A stretch of 41,530 nt of DNA from Candidatus Sabulitectum sp. (GTDB lineage: Bacteria > Fermentibacterota > Fermentibacteria > Fermentibacterales > JCC-6): positions 1 to 41,530 of the forward strand of contig JAIOSV010000079.1 in NCBI GenBank assembly GCA_021107435.1. Direction: 5' to 3'. Each line of letters opens with the position of its first letter. The first letter of the stretch is position 1. Under the pieces are notes generated by a model that saw only the letters and a list, made by a program, of their open reading frames with translations, was not told the origin of the DNA and searched no databases. Shown piece by piece: positions 26,131 through 33,520 of this stretch. The position numbers and the translations under genes were made by a program.

Positions 26131-26183
26131 CGATTAACTGGGAATGAAACTGGTGCCTGAGCAACGATATACAAGTGTTAATC
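26131..26183. repeat. CGATTAAC/GTTAATCG inverted repeat between convergent genes
   Basis: Exact 8-bp arms at 26131-26138 and 26176-26183 flank 37 bases between the ends of the MaoC and SDR genes. The loop is long and there is no T-tract, so a bidirectional terminator is possible but weakly supported. Confidence 0.25.
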
Positions 26184-27101
26184 GTCGAGTGTCCCGATGG
26201 CTGCGGCGATAGCTTCTTCGGGAGTATTCTTTGGTTTCCAGCCTGTGATTTTTTCGACCTCATGCTGTTTACACAACCAGGCGGAGGAGGTAATATCGAG
26301 GGCTTTTTCTCTGTCAAGCAGGGTATAGGTTCCCGTGAAGGTGGCAGCAATTTCTCCAAGGAAACCGGCGGTGTATACAAGGAAAGAAGGCACGGGGATT
26401 CTCAGTATCCTTCTGCCTGTGGCTTTCTCCAATGCTTTGTGAATCCTCTTCCATGTTATCAACTCAGGGTATGAAGGCTGCAGTATTTTCCCCTCTGCAC
26501 TAGGGCAGTTAACCAGTTCAGCCATGAAACAGGCGAGATCTGAAATGGAGATTATGCAGAATCTCACATTGTCGTTACCCAGAGTAACTGTAATTCCCCT
26601 TCGAGCCCACGAGTAAAATGACTCAGTTTCCCTGTCTCCTGATCCCAGTGCTGCCGGAGAACGAACAATAACATGCCTGGGAAACCCGGTGACAACCTGT
26701 TCAGCAAGCAATTTGCTTCTCCCATACGAAGATTGCGGTCCGGCGTCGTTTGGGCCTGATGCTGACTGACTTGAGGTAAGGACGAACAGAGCCTTTGGAC
26801 ATTGAGTTTTTGCGGCGTTTACGATTGCAGCGGTCAGTCCGGCGTTAATCCTGTCAAATTCCTCACCTGAACGAGCTTTTACTGCTCCAGCCACGTGGAA
26901 GATTGCATCAACATCACTTAGGTGTGAGGAAATGTCCGCTTCAGACGTAAGATCAACAGTCACTTTAATACAACGGTCGGGAATTTGACTCCTGTCTGAA
27001 GAGGTTCTCACTGCGGCAATTACAGTGTGTCCGTCCTTAATTAGTTTTTGTGCAAGAAACCTGCCCACAAAACCAGATGCACCCGTTAAAAAAACCTTCA
27101 T
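26178..27101 (-). CDS. NAD(P)-dependent epimerase/dehydratase-type SDR, candidate 3-oxosphinganine reductase
   Basis: 307 residues of an extended SDR. The dinucleotide site is TGASGFVG (6-13), the catalytic Tyr and Lys are in YGRSK with the Ser in LTSSQSASG, and the C-terminal part (LQPSYPELITWKRIHKAL) is of the NAD-epimerase sort. In Caulobacter a protein of this family (CerR) reduces 3-oxosphinganine. The divergent neighbour here is a serine palmitoyltransferase-like gene, so the same role is a fair inference; a nucleotide-sugar or sterol/quinone reductase cannot be excluded. Upstream it has only GGGG as ribosome site, with a palindrome between. Confidence 0.82.
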   Translation of the reverse strand: MKVFLTGASGFVGRFLAQKLIKDGHTVIAAVRTSSDRSQIPDRCIKVTVDLTSEADISSHLSDVDAIFHVAGAVKARSGEEFDRINAGLTAAIVNAAKTQCPKALFVLTSSQSASGPNDAGPQSSYGRSKLLAEQVVTGFPRHVIVRSPAALGSGDRETESFYSWARRGITVTLGNDNVRFCIISISDLACFMAELVNCPSAEGKILQPSYPELITWKRIHKALEKATGRRILRIPVPSFLVYTAGFLGEIAATFTGTYTLLDREKALDITSSAWLCKQHEVEKITGWKPKNTPEEAIAAAIGTLDD

Positions 27102-27109
27102 TGAAAACC

Positions 27110-27125
27110 CCGTTCATTAGAACGG
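27110..27125. promoter_or_regulatory. Palindrome CCGTTC-N4-GAACGG in the SDR leader
   Basis: Perfect 6-bp arms with a 4-base spacer lie just 8 bases upstream of the SDR start, overlapping its ribosome-binding site. This could be an operator that blocks translation or transcription, or an mRNA hairpin. Confidence 0.35.
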
Positions 27126-27207
27126 AGGAATATGCCAATTCCTGTTTGTTTTAGAAAGGTTTGTGGTTTAGATTCATGTAACATTTTGTGTTAGCCAAAC
27201 AATACTG

Positions 27208-27221
27208 CTGGTTCCAACCAG
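27208..27221. promoter_or_regulatory. Palindrome CTGGTT-N2-AACCAG upstream of the palmitoyltransferase-like gene
   Basis: Perfect 6-bp arms with 2 bases between, about 22 bases upstream of the ATG at 27243 in the divergent promoter region. A dimeric regulator could bind here. Confidence 0.3.
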
Positions 27222-27242
27222 AGAAAATCGACGGGTGATTCC

Positions 27243-28427
27243 ATGGATATGTTTCAGAAGTGTTTTGATTACGACAGACCTGAAAAAGTAAAGGCAATGG
27301 GTCTCTATCCATACTTTGTTCCGCTTCAGGGGCATGTTGGAGCAGAGATGGAGATAGGCGGGCATGGTCTAATAATGCTCGGTTCCAATAACTATCTCGG
27401 GCTTACTGACAATCCCTATGTTATGGAGAAATCACGTGAGGCTATCCTGAAGTACGGCACAGGTTGCACAGGCAGTAGATTTCTTAACGGCACTCTGGAT
27501 ATTCACCTGGAACTTGAGGACAGGCTGACAAAGTTCCTGCAGAAAGAAGCATGTCTTACTTTCAGTACAGGATTCCAGGCGAATCTGGGAACAATCGGCA
27601 CGCTGGGATTGCGGGGAGATATCCTTTATCTGGACAGGAAAAACCACGCTTCCATTATTGACGGTGCCAGAATGAGCTATGCCAAGGTTGTTAAGTACAG
27701 ACACAATGATCTTGAGCATTTGAGACACATTCTTGAGAAGCATCCGGGTGAGTCGGGTATGATTATCACTGATGGTGTTTTCAGCATGGAAGGCGATCTG
27801 GCAGACATTAACGGTCTTGCTGATCTCGCCGAGGAATTCGGAGTTCGTCTACTAGTTGATGACGCTCACGGAGTGGGTGCTATGGGAACTGCGGGCATGG
27901 GAACCGCTGAGCATCAGGGATGTCATAACAGGGTAGATGTTGTAGTTGGCACATTCAGTAAATCCTTTGCATGCATTGGAGGCTTTGCTGCTGGACCCGC
28001 CAGTGTAATCAGCTATCTTCGCCATAATGCTCGGACAAACATCTTCAGTGCCAGTCTTCCCCCGGCAGCAGTTGCTACAGTGATCGCTGCTCTTGATGTT
28101 ATAGAGAGAGAGCCTGAGCTTCTTGTGAAGGTTCACCACGCTGCTGACAGGTGTCGTGAAGGTCTTGCTTCAATGGGATTTAATATAGGGCAGAGCGAAG
28201 CACCAATCATTCCTGTAACTGTAGGGGATGATCTGGACTGTTTCAGATTCTGGAAAGATATGTTTGACAACGGTGTATTCACAAATCCTGTTGTCTCTCC
28301 CGCTGTTGAGCCGGGCCAGGCAATGCTGCGCACCAGCTTTATGGCCAGCCATACAGATGACATGATTGATCGTGCTCTCGAAGTGTTTAAAAAGGTCGGA
28401 CGCAGGCATAATCTGATAGGCGGGTAG
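27243..28427 (+). CDS. spt: Serine palmitoyltransferase-like alpha-oxoamine synthase
   Basis: 394 residues of the PLP-dependent alpha-oxoamine synthase family, which joins an amino acid to an acyl-CoA with loss of CO2. PLP Lys240 is in GTFSKSFACIGG, the PLP-N partner Asp207 is in DDAHG, and the stacking His135 is in KNHASIIDG. The N-terminal region (GLYPYFVPLQG, then GSNNYLGLTDNP, GTGCTGSRFLNGT) matches the bacterial serine palmitoyltransferases of Bacteroidetes more than BioF or Kbl. It starts an operon with the GNAT gene, alaS and further genes. BioF or Kbl activity is the alternative; the neighbouring SDR and GNAT genes favour 3-oxosphinganine synthesis. Confidence 0.85.
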   Translation: MDMFQKCFDYDRPEKVKAMGLYPYFVPLQGHVGAEMEIGGHGLIMLGSNNYLGLTDNPYVMEKSREAILKYGTGCTGSRFLNGTLDIHLELEDRLTKFLQKEACLTFSTGFQANLGTIGTLGLRGDILYLDRKNHASIIDGARMSYAKVVKYRHNDLEHLRHILEKHPGESGMIITDGVFSMEGDLADINGLADLAEEFGVRLLVDDAHGVGAMGTAGMGTAEHQGCHNRVDVVVGTFSKSFACIGGFAAGPASVISYLRHNARTNIFSASLPPAAVATVIAALDVIEREPELLVKVHHAADRCREGLASMGFNIGQSEAPIIPVTVGDDLDCFRFWKDMFDNGVFTNPVVSPAVEPGQAMLRTSFMASHTDDMIDRALEVFKKVGRRHNLIGG

Positions 28428-28428
28428 T

Positions 28429-29553
28429 ATGGAGTATTCAATTGAGAAAGTGAACAGTCGTAAAACCGTCAAAGAATTTCTCATGCTTCCTTTCAGAATA
28501 AACGCTGAAGATCCACACTGGGTACCGCCTCTGCTTATGAATGTACGGCAGCTGATGAATCACAAACATCCGTTTCACGAGCATGCGGAAGTTGAATTCT
28601 ACATTGCTCGCGATTCCAGTGGTGTTGTTGCTGGAAGAATCAGCGCCTGCGTAAACAGAACTCACAACGAATACCACAAAGAGAAAACCGGTTTCTTCGG
28701 TTTTCTTGAGTGTGAGAATGACAGTGAGCTTGCCGCTCTCCTGCTCACCACTGCTGAAGACTATGTAAAGCAGAGAGGCATGGAGAGCATTCGCGGACCG
28801 TTCAATCTTTCAACCAACGAGGAATGCGGTCTGCTTGTAGAAGGTTTTGATACTGATCCCAGACTCATGATGACCCATAACCCGAAGTGGCTGGGAGGGC
28901 TTGTAGAGGCAGCGGGCTACAGTAAGCTCATGGATCTTCTTGCCTACTGGCTTGACGGAGACAGCAGCAAATTTGAGAAGCTCTTCCGTATAGCGAAGAT
29001 GGTGGAGAGAAGAGGAAACTGGACCGTAAGAGGGATTAGCCTCAAGGATCTGGAAAACGATATGCGAAAGATCATGGCTGTTTACAACGAGTGCTGGGGT
29101 GAGAACTGGGGCTTTGTGCCTGAGTCTCCCAGAGAATTTACCGCAATGGTGGATGAGTTAAAGATGCTCATCACACCTGAATTAACTCCCATGGTTGAAC
29201 TTGACGGTGAACTGGTTGCATTCGGCGTGGCTCTCCCCGATGCCAACATTGCGTTCAAGAAGGGTAGAGGCAGGGTATTGCCAACCATCCTTGCATTGAA
29301 AGTACCGCCGTTTAAAGTTAAAATTGACCGGGTCAGAGTGCTGCTTATGGGAGTAAAGAAGAAATACAGGAACAAAGGGCTTGAAGCTCTGGTTATTGAC
29401 CGGATTATAAAAAACAGCAAAAAAATGGGAATGGGACGGGGAGAGCTCTCCTGGGTACTTGAGAACAATCGGGAGATGAGAACCATTCTGGAAAAACAGA
29501 TGAACGCTGATTTATACAAACGATACAGAATCTATGAGAAGGAATTTAAATGA
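28429..29553 (+). CDS. GNAT-fold acyltransferase-like protein, candidate bacterial ceramide synthase
   Basis: 374 residues. The start (HWVPPLLMNVR near 25-35) and the middle (GRISACVNRTHNEYHKEKTGFFGFLE, about 64-90) mark an uncharacterised two-lobed GNAT-like family; RGPFNLSTNEECG (about 119-131) is its most conserved stretch, and the C-terminal lobe holds LLMGVKKKYRNKGLEALV, the acyl-CoA pyrophosphate loop region. The bacterial ceramide synthase of Caulobacter has a GNAT fold and N-acylates the long-chain base, so this gene, one base after spt and coupled to it, is a good candidate. Sequence identity with that enzyme could not be checked. It shares ATGA with alaS. Confidence 0.7.
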   Translation: MEYSIEKVNSRKTVKEFLMLPFRINAEDPHWVPPLLMNVRQLMNHKHPFHEHAEVEFYIARDSSGVVAGRISACVNRTHNEYHKEKTGFFGFLECENDSELAALLLTTAEDYVKQRGMESIRGPFNLSTNEECGLLVEGFDTDPRLMMTHNPKWLGGLVEAAGYSKLMDLLAYWLDGDSSKFEKLFRIAKMVERRGNWTVRGISLKDLENDMRKIMAVYNECWGENWGFVPESPREFTAMVDELKMLITPELTPMVELDGELVAFGVALPDANIAFKKGRGRVLPTILALKVPPFKVKIDRVRVLLMGVKKKYRNKGLEALVIDRIIKNSKKMGMGRGELSWVLENNREMRTILEKQMNADLYKRYRIYEKEFK

Positions 29554-31328
29554 CAGAGAGAGAACTTGTTGATCTCTACATCAAATTTTTTAAGAGTAAG
29601 AGTCACGAAAGAATTCCCGGAGCTTCGATAATACCCGAGAACGATTCAACCATTTTGTTCACTCCCGCAGGTATGCAGCCGCTGGTTCCATTTCTTCTGG
29701 GAGAGAAGCATCCACAGGGGAAAAGACTGGTGGATGTTCAGAAGTGTATACGAACCGGTGACATTGAAGAGGTTGGAGACGCGACGCATCTCACATTTTT
29801 CAGAATGCTGGGTAACTGGTCCCTGGGTGATTACTTCAAGCGTGAAGCAATTTTGTGGAGCTGGGAATTCCTTACAGGCAGGGAATGGCTGGGTTTTGAC
29901 CCTGACAGAATCAGCGTTACAGTTTTTGCAGGCGAGGGAGATATACCGGCAGATGAGGAAGCGGCACTATTATGGCAGGAAGCCGGTGTTCCTCCGGAGA
30001 GAATCTATAGTTTTGGAATGAAGGATAACTGGTGGGGACCTACCGGTGCCACCGGCCCGTGCGGTCCTGACACGGAAATGTTTTACGATACAGGGAAAGC
30101 ACCCTGCGGAAATGAATGCGTTCCCGGATGCTCCTGCGGAAAGTATTTTGAGGTCTGGAACGATGTGTTCATGGAATACAGAAAGACTGAAACCGGCTCT
30201 TACGAACCCCTTGTCCGGAAATGTGTTGACACGGGAATGGGTGTGGAGAGAACAGTAGCCATGCTGGAAGGCTGCAAAACAGTTTACGAGATAGGTGTGC
30301 TTAAACCTCTTGTCAATAGAATCAGAGAGCTTGCAGGTATTGAAGATGAAGAGCCTGCGAGATCAGAGAAGGTTATTGCAGATCACATACGCAGTGCCAC
30401 ACATGTTCTCGGCGATGATCAGGGGGTAGTTCCCTCTAATGTGGATCAGGGCTATGTACTCAGAAGACTGATCAGACTTGCTATAAGACATGGAATGAAA
30501 CTGGAGATAGAGAAGGGATTTCTCGGCGAGCTTGCCACCATGGTTATTGAAACTGAGGGCGAAGATTACGCGGAGCTCAAGAGGAACAAATTTGTTATTC
30601 TGGATGAGATTGAAAGGGAAGAAAAGCTCTTCGGCGAGACCCTTCAAGCAGGTATTAAGCAGTTCAACAAGATGCTGCCCAACCTGCTGAAAAATCCCAA
30701 TAAAACTGTTGCTGGAAGACTTGCATTCAAACTCTATGATACCTATGGTTTCCCTGTAGAACTTACCGCTGATCTGGCTGCAGAGAACGGCATGTCAGTG
30801 GACATGGACGGCTACAACAAAGCTTTTGAGAAACATCGTCAGTTGTCCAAACAGGGGGCTGAGAAGAAATTCAAGGGTGGTCTTGCCGATAACAGTGAAA
30901 TGGTTACAAAGCTTCACACTGCTACCCATCTGCTTCATGCGGCACTCAGGAAAGTACTGGGCGACACTGTTCAGCAGAAAGGCAGCAACATCACAGCTGA
31001 AAGGCTTCGGTTTGACTTTCTCTACGCCGGGAAGATGACACCGGAGCAGAAAGCTGAAGTCGAGGCTCTCGTAAACAGTGCCATAAATGATGAAGTGGAA
31101 ATCGGGATGAAGGAGATGTCTCCGGAAGAGGCCGAGAAAACAGGTGCTCTTGGCTTTTTCAAGGATCGTTACGGCGATGTGGTAAAGGTTTACACTATCG
31201 GGAAATACTCAACTGAGATTTGCGGCGGACCACATGTTAAAAACACTTCAGAGCTGGGTAAATTTCGAATATCATCCGAGAAGAGTTCCTCGCGAGGAGT
31301 AAGGCGGATCAAGGCGGTTATTGAATGA
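29550..31328 (+). CDS. alaS: Alanine-tRNA ligase, short form without C-Ala domain
   Basis: 592 residues against about 870 usual. The class II catalytic core is complete: LLFTPAGM-like motif (about 36-42), RMLGNWSLGDYFKREA (85-100) as motif 2 and DTGMGVERTVAML (227-239) as motif 3. The editing domain has its zinc ligands His456, His460, Cys558 and His562. A CGNEC-CSCG cluster (186-197) lies in the core insertion. After the editing domain the protein ends, so the DHHA1 and C-Ala tRNA-binding part is absent. Such short forms are known in some spirochetes and candidate phyla. The stop is intact and coupled (ATGA) to the next gene, so it is not a truncation error. Confidence 0.93.
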   Translation: MTERELVDLYIKFFKSKSHERIPGASIIPENDSTILFTPAGMQPLVPFLLGEKHPQGKRLVDVQKCIRTGDIEEVGDATHLTFFRMLGNWSLGDYFKREAILWSWEFLTGREWLGFDPDRISVTVFAGEGDIPADEEAALLWQEAGVPPERIYSFGMKDNWWGPTGATGPCGPDTEMFYDTGKAPCGNECVPGCSCGKYFEVWNDVFMEYRKTETGSYEPLVRKCVDTGMGVERTVAMLEGCKTVYEIGVLKPLVNRIRELAGIEDEEPARSEKVIADHIRSATHVLGDDQGVVPSNVDQGYVLRRLIRLAIRHGMKLEIEKGFLGELATMVIETEGEDYAELKRNKFVILDEIEREEKLFGETLQAGIKQFNKMLPNLLKNPNKTVAGRLAFKLYDTYGFPVELTADLAAENGMSVDMDGYNKAFEKHRQLSKQGAEKKFKGGLADNSEMVTKLHTATHLLHAALRKVLGDTVQQKGSNITAERLRFDFLYAGKMTPEQKAEVEALVNSAINDEVEIGMKEMSPEEAEKTGALGFFKDRYGDVVKVYTIGKYSTEICGGPHVKNTSELGKFRISSEKSSSRGVRRIKAVIE

Positions 31329-32215
31329 TCCTCACTCTTATGACCATACTTGCTGTTGCAGACTTCTCCGGCATATGGGAAACCACATACGGAGATATGG
31401 TTCTTGAGCAGGACAGCAGTCTGGTATCGGGCTGGTACAGCTTCGGCGGGATGTCAACCATTGAAGGAATCGTTTCCGCAGGAGGAAAGTTCGTATTCTC
31501 TTATAATGAGGGGAACGCCACCGGTACAGGCTGGTTCCAGCTTTCGGACAGCGGCACTTCCTTCTCCGGCGAATGGAAGGCAGACGGTGATCTAGTATGG
31601 AGTTCATGGGAGGGACACCGTCCCACAGGAACCTCATCAACCTGGGTCCTTATTCTGGAAGCCGAGTGGCAGGAGTCCATGAGAGAGAATGAGTATTCCT
31701 TCGGGGAAATGCTTGATGCCTGGCTGGGCAGACTTCCAGATATACAGATAAGACACCGCTTCATTCATGATCTGGACGATATTCGGGGCTTTTGTATTGA
31801 AGCAGCAACTCTTCCGGGTGATGTCTACCTTATCTTTGCCTCCCATGGAACTACAGCGGGAATATCTCTCAACTCAGGAACTGTTTCACCACATGAACTT
31901 GCCGAAGCACTTGCTCCAATGAATAATCTTCAACTGGTTCACTTCAGCTGTTGTGAAATAATGGCAGGCAACACCGATGAGGCGATTCTGAACTCCAGAT
32001 CAAACTGGGCAGAGGACTTTGCCGTATCCGGTTACACAACTTCAGTTGACTGGGGTGGCAGTGCTATTATTGAGTTTTACTATCTCAACCAGATACTTGA
32101 GAACGGGCTTACTCCTGTCGAAGCGGCCGGAGCTCTTATGTCGGACATAAGGTTTTCAGGAACAACATCAACTCACTGGATGGAAGCCGCCAGTTTCCAG
32201 ATACAAACACCTTGA
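31325..32215 (+). CDS. Secreted beta-domain plus clan-CD (caspase/CHAT-like) cysteine protease-like protein
   Basis: 296 residues. A short hydrophobic signal (1-12) leads into a beta-rich domain (14-100) with the W-x-G/S-G repeat pattern of lipocalin-like secreted domains (FSGIWETTYGDM, SGWYSFGG, GTGWFQLSDSGTSFSGEW). The second domain (105-296) has LIFASHG with His174, and LVHFSCCEI with Cys209/210, the spacing and secondary structure (strand-H-G and strand-C) of the clan CD His-Cys dyad. The start codon overlaps the alaS stop by 4 bases. Substrate unknown. A gingipain- or clostripain-type peptidase is the alternative. Confidence 0.6.
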   Translation: MILTLMTILAVADFSGIWETTYGDMVLEQDSSLVSGWYSFGGMSTIEGIVSAGGKFVFSYNEGNATGTGWFQLSDSGTSFSGEWKADGDLVWSSWEGHRPTGTSSTWVLILEAEWQESMRENEYSFGEMLDAWLGRLPDIQIRHRFIHDLDDIRGFCIEAATLPGDVYLIFASHGTTAGISLNSGTVSPHELAEALAPMNNLQLVHFSCCEIMAGNTDEAILNSRSNWAEDFAVSGYTTSVDWGGSAIIEFYYLNQILENGLTPVEAAGALMSDIRFSGTTSTHWMEAASFQIQTP

Positions 32216-32244
32216 ACGCAATAATAAAATGAAAGAGGCGCATT

Positions 32245-33276
32245 ATGGAGCTGTTGAAAAGACTGTGTGAGGTAGATGGTGTTTCCGGTCATGAGGATGC
32301 TGTAGTAGAGCTTCTAAGAGAAGAATTGAAAAATTATGCCGATGAGATAAGAACCGACGCAATCAAGAACATAATTGCCGTGAAATACGGCACTGAAGGC
32401 GAAAACAGACCAAGAGTAATGCTTGCCGGCCACATTGATGAGATAGGCTTTCTTATTTACAACATAGACAAAGACGGCTTTGCCTCAATAGTACCCGTTG
32501 GCGGATGGAGTGCCGGGTCTATTTTCGGACACACTGTTAAAGTCCACACCAGAAAGGGTGAAATTCTCACAGGAGTGGTTTCGGCTCCTCCCGCTCTTAC
32601 ACTGGAAGCAGCCGGTAAGGCAGTGAAACTGGATAAGCTTTTTATTGATTTCGGCATGACCGGTGATGCTGTGAAGGAAAAAGTTTCCCGGGGCGACTGG
32701 GTTTCCATGGACACCGGTTTTCAGGAGATGGGTGACTGTTTTGTCGCTAAGGCTTTTGATGACAGAGTTGGCGCTTACATTATCGTAGAGGCTTTCAGGA
32801 AGTACAACAACCCTGCCATTGATGTTTACTGCACAGGCACTTCCCAGGAGGAAGTTGGCCTCAGAGGATCAACCGTTGCCGCACAGACTGTCAGGCCTCA
32901 TATCGGTATCGCTGCTGACATAACAGGAGCAGGGGACACCCAGGGTTTTCCAGCAACCATGAAAATCTGCGACCTGGGTAAGGGAGTGGCCATCAAGCAG
33001 CAGGATGCCAGTGTTATCTGTTCCCCGTCTCTTGTAAATTTTATCAGAGACATAGCTGAAGAAAAGAAAATAGATCATCAGATGGAAATACTGGTAAGGG
33101 GTGGCACAGACACCAGTTCCATGCAGAAATTCGGCGGCAACACACATGCCACCTGCCTTTCAGTTCCCACCAGAAACGGTCACAGTCCGGTTGCCATCAT
33201 TCACCGTCATGATGTTGAGACTGCTGTAGAGCTTCTTGTAGAATTTCTTAACAGGGCTCACCTGTTCAAGATGTAA
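32245..33276 (+). CDS. M42-family aminopeptidase
   Basis: 343 residues, normal for dodecameric M42 enzymes that trim peptides in the cytoplasm. Metal ligands are visible: His63 and Asp65 in AGHIDEIG, bridging Asp172 in FDDR, catalytic Glu202 and Glu203 in QEEVG, Asp225 in AADI, and His about 312 in NGHSP. A PDZ-like insertion occupies about 75-160. It lies 29 bases after the protease-like gene and ends this rightward operon. Confidence 0.92.
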   Translation: MELLKRLCEVDGVSGHEDAVVELLREELKNYADEIRTDAIKNIIAVKYGTEGENRPRVMLAGHIDEIGFLIYNIDKDGFASIVPVGGWSAGSIFGHTVKVHTRKGEILTGVVSAPPALTLEAAGKAVKLDKLFIDFGMTGDAVKEKVSRGDWVSMDTGFQEMGDCFVAKAFDDRVGAYIIVEAFRKYNNPAIDVYCTGTSQEEVGLRGSTVAAQTVRPHIGIAADITGAGDTQGFPATMKICDLGKGVAIKQQDASVICSPSLVNFIRDIAEEKKIDHQMEILVRGGTDTSSMQKFGGNTHATCLSVPTRNGHSPVAIIHRHDVETAVELLVEFLNRAHLFKM

Positions 33277-33520
33277 ACGATAAACGGAACTGGTCTTCCA
33301 CATTGACAGTTGATGTTATTATTTCTGTCTCCGAAGTGCTGTGAGCTTTAATAAAGAGCACCTGATTAAGGTGAGTATCTTACCGCATGTACTGTAGATA
33401 TCCTGAATGCCTGTGTCTACAGCTGCATCTTTTCTGACTTCGGGTTTACCTGGGTTTTTCAGGAATGTATCTTTGCTGTGGTCATGCGGTTTGCTTATTC
33501 ATATTGAGGGAGGAAGAAGA
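33277..33520. other. 244-base intergenic leader with two inverted repeats
   Basis: Two exact inverted repeats are seen: CACCT-N5-AGGTG at 33359-33373 and CTGTAGA-N17-TCTACAG at 33392-33422. A TTGACA lies at 33302 but lacks a good -10. GGGAGGAAGAAG precedes the ATG at 33521, which is the preferred start over an in-frame ATG at 33407. Confidence 0.45.

Noticed and set aside
33463-33492. Sigma-54-like TGG...TTGCT element
   Set aside because: The GG-to-GC spacing is 11 rather than 10, which sigma-54 does not tolerate.
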